In this document: positions 1 to 5,765 of the stretch, one piece after another | Layout of the letters: the number at the start of each line of letters is the position of its first letter | Position numbering within the stretch: the first letter of the stretch is position 1 | Source of the DNA: Treponema sp. | GTDB lineage: Bacteria > Spirochaetota > Spirochaetia > Treponematales > Breznakiellaceae | NCBI GenBank assembly: GCA_031259515.1 | Contig: JAIRLK010000004.1 | Location: 1 to 6,587, forward strand | Direction: 5' to 3' | DNA: 6,587 nucleotides | Program-made: the position numbers and the translations under genes | Notes under the pieces: generated by a model | What the model was told of the DNA's origin: nothing | The model's input: the letters and a program-made list of their open reading frames with translations, nothing else | The model's database searches: none

Positions 1-232
1 CCCTGTCTTCCCTTCCCTGTCTTATCGCTTCCAATATTTCATTCATTGTAACATTGGTTTTTATTCCTTTAACATTTTCCAATGGCGATCTTAATTCTTT
101 TTTGCTTTCATTTATGGAAATTAATTTAAATTTACTTCCATCTTTCCTTGTAATAATTACTTCCTCTTTTAATGCAGTATTTAATACTGTAGAGAAATTT
201 TGTCGAGCTTCTGAGTAATTATATATTCTCAT
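1..232 (-). CDS. Phd/YefM-like antitoxin (partial, 3' end outside window)
   Basis: This reading frame is open from an ATG at 232 to the window edge, giving 77 residues without a stop. The protein starts MRIYNYSEARQNFSTVLN, the typical N-terminal Phd/YefM DNA-binding fold: a short beta strand, then a helix with S-E-A-R-x-N-F. It continues with a basic strand-turn (VIITRKDGSKFKLI) and a helical tail (MNEILEAIRQGRED), where Phd-family proteins bind and neutralise their toxin. The expected role is to bind the PIN toxin encoded immediately upstream and to repress the operon. The start codon lies inside the last codons of the toxin gene (14-base overlap), which implies translational coupling. A Shine-Dalgarno GGAG sits 7 bases upstream. 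The order is unusual, since antitoxin normally precedes toxin. Codon use is very AT-rich, like the toxin. Family assignment is by recognition of the motif pattern. The C-terminal end is not visible. Confidence 0.85.
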   Translation of the reverse strand, partial: MRIYNYSEARQNFSTVLNTALKEEVIITRKDGSKFKLISINESKKELRSPLENVKGIKTNVTMNEILEAIRQGREDR

Positions 233-629
233 TCTGTTTCTCCGTTAAAACAATTATGTTCATATCTAATGCAATATTTTGCATCGGTATATCAAAAGTT
301 ATTAAGGGCAATCTCAATCTTTTTGCCACCTCCAGATAATAAGCATCGTAGGCATAAATTTTATATTTGCATGAAATTTTAAAAACCTTTTCCATATCAA
401 CATCCAATGACCTTATAGGAATTTTCTTAAAACTATTATAGGCTTCTATTATTTCAGTTTCTCGTAATTTATGTCTTTTATATAAGCTTATGAGAGCATT
501 CCCTATTTCGTAAGAAATCATTTCAGTGGACAATAAAGTTGAACCTTTTGTTAGTTTAATAACAACATCTTTATTCGGTTCGTTGAGTATAATTGCCATT
601 ATAGCGCTAGCATCTAATAACATATCCAT
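219..629 (-). CDS. PIN-domain ribonuclease toxin (VapC-like)
   Basis: 136 residues, the usual length for a stand-alone PIN toxin. The four acidic positions expected for a metal-dependent RNase are all visible: D6 in LLDAS, E41 in SYEIGNAL, D95 in AYDAYYLEVA and D113 in TFD. The active site therefore appears intact. By family knowledge such toxins cleave RNA, often tRNA or rRNA, and are held inactive by the cognate antitoxin. Here that would be the Phd-like protein encoded directly downstream, overlapping by 14 bases. The start at 629 is supported by promoter geometry. Met3 at 623 is an alternative that loses only two residues. No Shine-Dalgarno precedes either start. The gene is strongly AT-rich compared with genes to its right, suggesting recent acquisition. 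The substrate RNA cannot be told from sequence. Confidence 0.9.
   Translation of the reverse strand: MDMLLDASAIMAIILNEPNKDVVIKLTKGSTLLSTEMISYEIGNALISLYKRHKLRETEIIEAYNSFKKIPIRSLDVDMEKVFKISCKYKIYAYDAYYLEVAKRLRLPLITFDIPMQNIALDMNIIVLTEKQNENI
240..243 (-). promoter_or_regulatory. Shine-Dalgarno of the antitoxin gene
   Basis: GGAG on the minus strand, 7 bases before the antitoxin ATG at 232 and inside the toxin coding region. It decides the antitoxin start. It contrasts with the toxin gene, which has no Shine-Dalgarno. Confidence 0.7.
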
Positions 630-630
630 A

Positions 631-643
631 AGTACAATGTACT
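631..643. promoter_or_regulatory. palindrome AGTACAATGTACT over the -10 box, likely autoregulatory operator
   Basis: A 13-base palindrome, perfect apart from the central base, ends one base before the toxin start codon and fully contains the -10 hexamer. Phd-family antitoxins typically bind short palindromes overlapping their own promoter, so this is the best operator candidate for the toxin-antitoxin complex. The palindrome is seen directly. The binding partner is inferred. Confidence 0.55.
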
Positions 644-664
644 GGATTTTTTTATAAATGTCAA
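636..664 (-). promoter_or_regulatory. sigma70-type promoter of the toxin-antitoxin operon
   Basis: On the minus strand a perfect -35 box TTGACA (659-664) is followed by exactly 17 bases and a -10 box TACATT (636-641, 4 of 6 matches to TATAAT). Six bases separate the -10 box from the toxin ATG at 629, so the predicted transcription start falls on or next to the A of that ATG. This predicts a leaderless toxin message. Confidence 0.7.
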
Positions 665-704
665 GTAGATTTTTATTTTTTCCGAAAAATTTACCAGAAA
701 TTTC

Positions 705-718
705 GCATAACGTTATGC
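705..718. repeat. perfect 14-base palindrome GCATAACGTTATGC
   Basis: A perfect inverted repeat with no spacer, in the 132-base gap between the divergent toxin and lipoprotein genes. It lies where composition changes from AT-rich to GC-rich. It is about 40 bases upstream of the toxin -35 box and about 30 bases upstream of a possible -10 box for the gene at 762. It could be an operator or the scar of a recombination site. The sequence does not decide between these. Confidence 0.4.
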
Positions 719-747
719 CAAGGGTCTTGTTTTAACTTTGCCGGTCG

Positions 748-753
748 TATAGA
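748..753 (+). promoter_or_regulatory. possible -10 box for the lipoprotein gene at 762
   Basis: TATAGA lies 8 bases before the ATG at 762. Only a poor -35 (TTGTTT at 727-732, 15-base spacer) is present. The gene has no well-spaced Shine-Dalgarno, because the AGG at 757-759 is only 2 bases from the ATG. A leaderless or near-leaderless transcript is possible. Weak call. Confidence 0.25.
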
Positions 754-761
754 TTTAGGTC

Positions 762-1148
762 ATGCGTTTGATATACTTACCCTTTATAGTCGCCTTTGCG
801 ATGCTGTTATCGAGCTGTTCTTCCGGTCCGGCGGAGATGAGGGCCGATACGACTCCGGCGGAGATAGTTCAGCGGGCCCAGGAAGCTTCGGACAAGAACC
901 GCTACAAACAGGCCAAGGCATACTACGAAATGATCCTGGAACGGTTCCCCGACGATATAGACATGGTCTGTACGGCGGAATACGAAATCGCCTTTATCCA
1001 CTACAAACAGCGGAAATACGACCTCGCCAGGGAAGGCTTCAACACCCTCCTGGAACGGTACAATATCCCGGACGAAGTGTTGCTTCCCCCTCAGTACAAG
1101 CGGCTTGCGACTATAGTTCTGGAACGCATGGCCGAAAAGGACAAGTAA
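762..1148 (+). CDS. small TPR-like lipoprotein
   Basis: 128 residues. The N-terminus is a lipoprotein signal: a short hydrophobic stretch (residues 3-16) and the lipobox L16-S-S-C19, so C19 should be lipidated after cleavage. The mature part is about 110 residues of amphipathic helices. Two tetratricopeptide-like units are visible, roughly residues 33-66 (AQEASDKNRYKQAKAYYEMILERFPD) and 70-104 (AEYEIAFIHYKQRKYDLAREGFNTLLERY). The spacing resembles the TPR units of BamD/YbgF-type envelope proteins, but the protein is about half the length of BamD and is not called as that. It probably acts as a periplasm-facing membrane-anchored adaptor; its partner is unknown. It stands alone on the plus strand and converges on the VWA gene, whose stop codon lies 11 bases beyond its own. 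GC content and codon use match the genes to the right, not the AT-rich island on the left. Confidence 0.85.
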   Translation: MRLIYLPFIVAFAMLLSSCSSGPAEMRADTTPAEIVQRAQEASDKNRYKQAKAYYEMILERFPDDIDMVCTAEYEIAFIHYKQRKYDLAREGFNTLLERYNIPDEVLLPPQYKRLATIVLERMAEKDK

Positions 1149-1155
1149 CAACGCC

Positions 1156-1169
1156 GCCGCTATTGCGGC
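1156..1169. terminator. short GC hairpin between convergent genes, weak terminator candidate
   Basis: GCCGC, loop TATT, GCGGC: a 5-bp stem lying across the stop codon of the VWA gene and just after the stop of the lipoprotein gene. There is no T-tract on either strand, so it is not a classical Rho-independent terminator. No better one exists in the 11-base gap. Confidence 0.25.
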
Positions 1170-2275
1170 AGGATGATGGCGTGGACCTTGAGGTCCCCTT
1201 CGACTATCCCGTTTTCCACCATGTCCCGGGTTATGGGACCCCGGGGACGGGTGTGGGGCGGAGCATCGCCGATGAGGATGATGAGTTTGGTCTCCGCTTC
1301 CCAGGGGAATTTAACGGCCGCTTCATACAGGGCTTCGTAGACCGCTTCGGGCAGATCCCTTCCGCCGTTCACCCGTATGGCAGCGATGTTCTTGCGGACC
1401 GCCCCTAAGTCCCGGGTAAAGGGGATGATCCGGTTAAGGTATTCCTCAAAATAATCCTTATACAGGACCATGCCGATACGGAAGTCTGGAAAACCGGCAA
1501 CCATAGTTTCCAGCAGGGGAATAAGCAGGGACCGGATCGAATCAATATCATTCTTCATGCTGTTGGTAGTGTCCAGGCAGAGTACAAGGTCCAGGGTCCT
1601 CCCCTTCTCCTGTTCCAATATCTCTCCGATTTTTTGTACCAGGTCCTCCGGCCCTTTGGAATACACCATATTTCCTTTGCCGCTCTCGGCAATCTCCTGA
1701 AAGGCCTTAACCGTGTCCTTCATGTAGTTCCCCTCCGGCGGACCCGGCAGGGGGGTCTGGATCACCCGCAAAACAAAGGGATTGTCCCGGAAACTGCTCC
1801 GGTAGTCCCCGAAAGGCAGGGCGAAACTGCGTATGTTAAGATAGGTCCCGTCTACCACATAAACTTCCCCATGACGGGTAGTAGGGAAACCGTAATTCAA
1901 AATATAGGGAATATAAATATGAAAAGCCTCCCCCAATTCGGGATGAGGTTCGGCTGTGGAATCTATCAGCGAATATATCCTCTCCTCCCGGGGTATGGGA
2001 AACCCGTCCAGATAACGAATTTCATCGCCGTTAATGGAATTCCACTCCGGCGCACGGTACGCGAAATTGTCCTCCCGCATGGTAGGGTCCCGGGTAGATT
2101 CGGTAAGAAGCACCGAGTTTATCTCCGGCTTCTTCCGGATAAAAAGATGATACCCACCCTCAACCCTTTGTTCTATCCGAATGTCGCCGGTGGTGATCGT
2201 TAAATCCTGGGCATGAAGGGAAACCTGGAAAAACAGAAACATCCCCAAGCCGGCAATCAAACTTTTAGACATCAT
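1160..2275 (-). CDS. exported von Willebrand factor A domain protein
   Basis: 371 residues. A Sec signal peptide (hydrophobic core about residues 5-18, probable cleavage after LHA, residue 22) sends it to the periplasm or outside. Residues 23-225 match nothing I recognise. They are mixed strand-rich sequence with several Y-x-x-x-P and G-x-P turns. Residues 228-371 are a VWA domain. They carry a hydrophobic strand LDLVLCLD, a metal-site motif D235-x-T237-x-S239, a D307-x-P-E310 loop after GGR, and IGDAPPH (D337). The protein ends right after the last VWA strand (HAIILPQ). The loop that normally supplies the third metal ligand reads GGRDLPEA, as in bacterial VWA proteins with a GD/PPH motif. 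The likely role is metal-dependent protein binding or envelope assembly; the partner is unknown. No Shine-Dalgarno precedes the ATG-ATG start. A single Cys (C233) is present in the mature protein. Confidence 0.85.
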   Translation of the reverse strand: MMSKSLIAGLGMFLFFQVSLHAQDLTITTGDIRIEQRVEGGYHLFIRKKPEINSVLLTESTRDPTMREDNFAYRAPEWNSINGDEIRYLDGFPIPREERIYSLIDSTAEPHPELGEAFHIYIPYILNYGFPTTRHGEVYVVDGTYLNIRSFALPFGDYRSSFRDNPFVLRVIQTPLPGPPEGNYMKDTVKAFQEIAESGKGNMVYSKGPEDLVQKIGEILEQEKGRTLDLVLCLDTTNSMKNDIDSIRSLLIPLLETMVAGFPDFRIGMVLYKDYFEEYLNRIIPFTRDLGAVRKNIAAIRVNGGRDLPEAVYEALYEAAVKFPWEAETKLIILIGDAPPHTRPRGPITRDMVENGIVEGDLKVHAIILPQ

Positions 2276-2280
2276 ATTTC

Positions 2281-2286
2281 ATTATC
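2281..2286 (-). promoter_or_regulatory. possible -10 box of the VWA gene
   Basis: GATAAT on the minus strand, 5 bases before the ATG at 2275. No convincing -35 lies 15-18 bases upstream. Together with the lack of a Shine-Dalgarno this hints at a leaderless transcript, but the call is weak. Confidence 0.25.
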
Positions 2287-2376
2287 GGCGCAGGTTCCTT
2301 AAAGATTGAGCCGGTTCCAAACCTCCGGGGGGTCCAGAGGCCTCGTTGTTTCAAAATGATCCTAAGGAACTGTTCA

Positions 2377-2408
2377 GAAATAACATGACCGTTTGGTCAT
2401 GTTATTTC
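2377..2408. repeat. 14-bp perfect hairpin inside the element
   Basis: GAAATAACATGACC and its exact complement are separated by a 4-base GTTT loop. This is the strongest stem in the window. It could form in either transcript and act as a bidirectional 3'-end or mRNA-stabilising structure, or extrude as a DNA cruciform. Confidence 0.75.
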
Positions 2409-2427
2409 CTAATTGCGTAAGCAATTA

Positions 2428-2452
2428 AAATAAAATGCTGTGCATTTTATTT
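2428..2452 (-). terminator. AT-rich hairpin after the lipoprotein stop, possible terminator of the copper operon
   Basis: An 11-bp perfect stem with a 3-base loop. On the minus strand it begins within the last codons of the lipoprotein gene, and its 3' arm reads GCATTTTATTTT, giving a T-rich end. The stem has only two G-C pairs, so it would be weak alone. The following 7-bp and 14-bp stems of the element may add to termination. Confidence 0.4.
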
Positions 2453-3184
2453 ATGAACAGTTCCTAAGTTAACTTGTTGCTCCCGCACCAAATCAAAGGG
2501 CTTTAACAGCTTGTCCACAGCTATAGGCTTTCCGTTTTCGTCATCTACCGTAACCTTGGTAAAAATCCAGCCTTTGATGCGGGCAGGATCGGCTCCCGCC
2601 AGGAGGAACGGCTCGGGGTTAAGAACAAACACGATGTCCTTGTCGTTGACGGCCATATCTTTTGCCCACTCAAAAAGATTACCCTCCCCCAGATTCACCC
2701 CGTAGTGATCCATGGCCCCATGATAGCCGATACTGTTCCGTTTCAGTCTGACAATCTGTTCGTAGGAGGCAAGGGGGGTAACGCCGCCAGAGTATTTCAG
2801 TTGTTCCGTTCCCAGTTTTGTCCCGGCCATGAGCTTGCCATCGTAAAAGACGATATGTTCAGGAAGTTTCGCGGGATCAAGCCCGGCGTCGATAAAGGGA
2901 GCGGCGTCGAATTCCAGCGCCGCGTCATACCGGGGACTTTCCGCGTAATTCCGGCTCCAGATGAACCGGACGCTGTTGTCCGGGGCGGCCAGGGACCAAC
3001 CGGCGTTCTTGTCGTCCGGCGTAACCGGCTGCGGAAGCCGGTCCAGAACCTTTTCAAAGGATTTCACCGAACCGGCTCCCACCACATCAAGTTTCCCGCA
3101 GGAAACTGCCGTCAAAACAAGCAGGGCAAAAAGCCCGGTTCCGATACTTCCGATTCCGATGCTTTGTATGGCCTTTTTCATCAT
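2447..3184 (-). CDS. unrecognised lipoprotein of the copper operon
   Basis: 245 residues. The N-terminus has a lysine pair, a hydrophobic stretch (about 9-27) and a relaxed lipobox T-A-V-S-C29, so it is probably a lipid-anchored envelope protein. I do not recognise the family. The mature part has an internal repeat: D-A-A-P-F-I-D-A-G-L-D-P-A-K-L (residues 93-107) and N-P-E-P-F-L-L-A-G-A-D-P-A-R-I (189-203), each following a hydrophobic strand and leading into another. This suggests two related half-domains. Possible metal ligands are scattered rather than clustered (H110, H155, H160, M119, M158, M177). The start has a strong Shine-Dalgarno and lies 14 bases after the CopA stop, so it is the last gene of the operon. 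Its present ending, LGTVHK and stop, is encoded by the inserted element at 2363-2467; the ancestral ending was probably LGSF and stop. Confidence 0.85.
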   Translation of the reverse strand: MMKKAIQSIGIGSIGTGLFALLVLTAVSCGKLDVVGAGSVKSFEKVLDRLPQPVTPDDKNAGWSLAAPDNSVRFIWSRNYAESPRYDAALEFDAAPFIDAGLDPAKLPEHIVFYDGKLMAGTKLGTEQLKYSGGVTPLASYEQIVRLKRNSIGYHGAMDHYGVNLGEGNLFEWAKDMAVNDKDIVFVLNPEPFLLAGADPARIKGWIFTKVTVDDENGKPIAVDKLLKPFDLVREQQVNLGTVHK

Positions 3185-3189
3185 GTTTA

Positions 3190-3194
3190 CTCCT
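3190..3194 (-). promoter_or_regulatory. Shine-Dalgarno of the lipoprotein gene
   Basis: AGGAG on the minus strand, 5 bases before the ATG at 3184. It supports this ATG over the adjacent in-frame ATG at 3181. Confidence 0.7.
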
Positions 3195-3198
3195 GTTT

Positions 3199-5742
3199 CT
3201 AAACGTTAAGTTCCCGCGCCGGGTTGAAGCGCTTAAGGCGCAGGGCGTTGGTCAATACCGATACGGAACTCATGCTCATGGCGGCGGCGGCGAAGATGGG
3301 ATTGAGGAGGGGCCCCCCAAACAGGTACAGAACGCCGGCGGCGATGGGGATGCCCAAGGTGTTGTAGCCGAAGGCCCAGAACAGGTTTTGTTTGATGTTG
3401 CGGATTGTCCGCTTGCTCAGGGTTATGGCCGTAGGAACGTCCATAAGATCGCTGTGCATGAGCACAATATCGGCGGACTCCATCGCCACATCGGTTCCGC
3501 TCCCTATGGCGATGCCAATGTCGGCCTGAGCCAGAGCCGGAGCGTCGTTGATGCCGTCCCCCACCATAGCTACCGTGCGGCCCTCATCCTGGAGCTTCTT
3601 CACCTCCGCAGCCTTGTCCTGGGGCAGCACCTCCGACAGTACCCGGCCTATCCCCGCCTGGCGGGCAATGGCGGCGGCGGTCTTTTCGTTGTCCCCGGTG
3701 ATCATGATAACCTCAATCCCCATGCGGCGCAGGCTTTCGATGGCCTCTTTGCTGCTCTTTTTCAGCACATCCGCCACCGCCACAATTCCCGAAGCCTTCA
3801 CGCCTCCCGCGCCGTCCTGATCGTCCAGGACGATATACATGGGGGTTTTCCCCTCGCCGGCAAGGCGGTCGCTTTCGGCTTCCAACTCCCCAAGGGTGAT
3901 ATTCCGCTCATCCATGAGCTTCCGGTTCCCCGCCAACACGGTAACACCGTTTATGCCCGCCTCTATGCCCCGGCCCGTTATGGCTTTGAAACTCCGGGTA
4001 CTGAAGATTTCCAGCCCCCGGTTTTGGGCATCCCGCACAATGGCCTGCCCCAGGGGATGCTCGGAGCCTTTTTCCGCGGAAGCGGCGATTCGCAGAAGGT
4101 CGTTCCCGTCCACCCCGGCGGCGGTAACCACATCGGTAACTTCGGGCTTCCCCTCGGTGATAGTCCCGGTTTTATCAAAGACAATGGCGTTGATCCGGTG
4201 GGCGGTTTCCAGGGCCTCGCCGCCTTTGATCAAGATGCCGTTTTCCGCGCCCTTGCCGGTTCCCACCATGATCGCCGTAGGAGTGGCAAGCCCCAGGGCG
4301 CAGGGACAGGCGATGACCAGCACGGAGATGAAGATGGTGAGGGAGAACTCCAGCGCCGACTTTCCGGCGGGCAGGCTGACCAGGCCGGCGGAGGCCGCCG
4401 CGAACCAGGCGGCACCGGCAACGAGGGCAATGGCGCAGACAATGGGGACAAAGTAACCGGATACGATGTCGGCCATTTGGGCGATGGGAGCCTTGGACCC
4501 CTGAGCGTCTTCCACCAGACGGATGATCTGGGCCAGGGCGGTATCGCCGCCGACTTTTTCCGCCCTGAAACGGATAAGTCCGTTGGCATTGATGGTGGCC
4601 CCGTAGACCGGATCCCCCGCTTTCTTGTCCACCGGCATACTCTCCCCGGTAAGCATGGATTCGTCGATGGAAGTCTCTCCTTCGGTAACAACGCCGTCCA
4701 CGGGGATCTTCGCCCCAGGCTTGACCACGATAATATCGCCGGGGATAACCTCGTCTATGGGGATTTCCTTTTCCACCGGTCTGCCGGAAGCGTCGGACTC
4801 TATGATGAGAGCCGTCTTAGGCGCCAGTCCCATAAGGCGTTTAATGGCCTCGCTGGTACGGCCCTTGGACACGGCTTCCAGAGTTTTCCCCAGCAGGATA
4901 AGGGCGATAATGACCCCGGCGGTTTCAAAGTACAGGGATTCCACCGCGTGAAAATTACCGGCGGCGATCTGGGCCAGATTGTAGAGACTGTAGATCACCG
5001 CAGCGGTAGTGCCGACGGCGATAAGGGAATCCATGTTGGGGCTTCGGCGCAGAAGGTTCTTGAAGCCCACGGTATAGAACCGGATGCCCGCGATGATGAT
5101 GGGAATAACCAGAACCAGTTCCGCCAGGCCGTAGATAAGGGGGAAATTCATGGGGGCCAGGGCCCGGGGAAAAGGAAGCGTGAACCAGGTTATCATAGGA
5201 ACCATGGCGATATAGAGCAGGGGAAGGGCGAAGGATAAGGCGACGATGAATTTTGTCCTGAGTATCTTTATTTCCTTCTCTTTCCGCAGCTTGTCAGCGT
5301 CCGCCGCCCCGTCTTTTGCAATGTCCAGGGCCTGGTACCCGGCCGTTTCAATCGCTTGCTTGATGGCCGAAAGGCGCAGGACCTGGGGATTGTAGACCAC
5401 GACGGCCTTTTCCGTGGCAATGTTCACCCCGGCGCTTTCTATGCCTTCCATTTTGCGGAGCGCCTTTTCCACCCGGGCCGAACAGGCCGCACAGGTCATG
5501 CCGCCTATGGGTATGGTTACGGTAACGCCTGTGGGTCTGTCGAGTACCTGGTACCCGATTTTAACCACCGCTTCCTTGATACTCGTCAGGGTCCGGGTAT
5601 CCGCGTATTCCACAAAGAGTTTCTCGCTGGCAAGGTTCACCGTGGCGGCGCCAACCCCTTCCAGCTTCCGCAGGGTTTTTTCTATCCGCGCCGCGCAGGC
5701 CGCGCAGGTCATACCGCCTATGCTCAATGTCTGGCTTTCCAT
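3199..5742 (-). CDS. copA: Cu(+)-exporting P1B-type ATPase
   Basis: 847 residues, full length for a two-HMA CopA. Two N-terminal heavy-metal-associated domains carry GMTCAAC (C13/C16 and C84/C87). Then come the membrane segments and the actuator domain with T365-G-E-S. The CPC motif C479-P-C481 lies in the ion-path helix. The catalytic motifs are D523-K-T-G-T (phosphorylated Asp), E561-H-P (P1B nucleotide-domain signature), T682-G-D-N and G728-D-G-I-N-D. The last two helices carry Y793-N794 and M822-x-x-x-S826. Together with CPC these are the signature of the Cu(+)/Ag(+) subgroup (P1B-1), not the Zn/Cd group. It pumps Cu(+) out of the cytoplasm at the cost of ATP. A Shine-Dalgarno (AAGGAG) sits 9 bases before the ATG. 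It lies 23 bases after the DUF2318 gene and 14 before the lipoprotein gene, so the three form one operon. No CopZ chaperone or CsoR/CueR regulator is seen in the window. Confidence 0.97.
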   Translation of the reverse strand: MESQTLSIGGMTCAACAARIEKTLRKLEGVGAATVNLASEKLFVEYADTRTLTSIKEAVVKIGYQVLDRPTGVTVTIPIGGMTCAACSARVEKALRKMEGIESAGVNIATEKAVVVYNPQVLRLSAIKQAIETAGYQALDIAKDGAADADKLRKEKEIKILRTKFIVALSFALPLLYIAMVPMITWFTLPFPRALAPMNFPLIYGLAELVLVIPIIIAGIRFYTVGFKNLLRRSPNMDSLIAVGTTAAVIYSLYNLAQIAAGNFHAVESLYFETAGVIIALILLGKTLEAVSKGRTSEAIKRLMGLAPKTALIIESDASGRPVEKEIPIDEVIPGDIIVVKPGAKIPVDGVVTEGETSIDESMLTGESMPVDKKAGDPVYGATINANGLIRFRAEKVGGDTALAQIIRLVEDAQGSKAPIAQMADIVSGYFVPIVCAIALVAGAAWFAAASAGLVSLPAGKSALEFSLTIFISVLVIACPCALGLATPTAIMVGTGKGAENGILIKGGEALETAHRINAIVFDKTGTITEGKPEVTDVVTAAGVDGNDLLRIAASAEKGSEHPLGQAIVRDAQNRGLEIFSTRSFKAITGRGIEAGINGVTVLAGNRKLMDERNITLGELEAESDRLAGEGKTPMYIVLDDQDGAGGVKASGIVAVADVLKKSSKEAIESLRRMGIEVIMITGDNEKTAAAIARQAGIGRVLSEVLPQDKAAEVKKLQDEGRTVAMVGDGINDAPALAQADIGIAIGSGTDVAMESADIVLMHSDLMDVPTAITLSKRTIRNIKQNLFWAFGYNTLGIPIAAGVLYLFGGPLLNPIFAAAAMSMSSVSVLTNALRLKRFNPARELNV

Positions 5743-5751
5743 TTTTTCATG

Positions 5752-5757
5752 CTCCTT
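5752..5757 (-). promoter_or_regulatory. Shine-Dalgarno of copA
   Basis: AAGGAG on the minus strand, 9 bases before the ATG at 5742, in the 23-base gap after the upstream gene. Confidence 0.65.
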
Positions 5758-5765
5758 CTTTTGGT

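Larger units (their letters stand above)
2363..2467. mobile_element. 99-bp non-coding MITE-like element with TAA target duplication
   Basis: The element spans 2366-2464 and is flanked by TAA on both sides (2363-2365 and 2465-2467). Its ends GGAACTGTTCA (2366-2376) and TGAACAGTTCC (2454-2464) are perfect 11-bp inverted repeats. After one mismatch the complementarity continues for six more bases. The interior is almost fully used by three hairpins: 14 bp with a GTTT loop (2377-2408), 7 bp with a GTAA loop (2410-2427) and 11 bp with a TGT loop (2428-2452). Only about two bases are left unpaired between stems. It is much more AT-rich than its surroundings and encodes no protein. Terminal repeats plus a short duplication are the marks of a MITE mobilised in trans by a DDE transposase. 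A 3-base TNA or CTAA-type site is known for some IS5-family elements, but no parent element is in the window. It interrupts the 3' end of the lipoprotein gene on its right. Confidence 0.7.

Noticed and set aside
633..641. TACAATGTA considered as a CopY-type copper operator
   Set aside because: The CopY box has two bases between TACA and TGTA. Here there is one, and the site lies at the toxin-antitoxin promoter, far from the copper genes.
1634..2203. 189-codon plus-strand frame opposite the VWA gene
   Set aside because: It is antisense to a gene with a signal peptide and an intact VWA domain. The product has no recognisable features.
2362..2468. Cloverleaf-like fold considered as a tRNA or structured small RNA gene
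   Set aside because: The arm lengths and loops do not fit a tRNA: no T-loop consensus, no 7-base anticodon loop, and loops of only 3-4 bases. The terminal repeats and TAA duplication explain it better as an insertion.
3388..5238. 616-codon open frame on the plus strand opposite copA
   Set aside because: It is the mirror of a GC-rich, strongly conserved coding gene. The product is low-complexity (rich in Gly, His, Asp, Arg), shows no domain, and lies entirely antisense to an unmistakable P-type ATPase.
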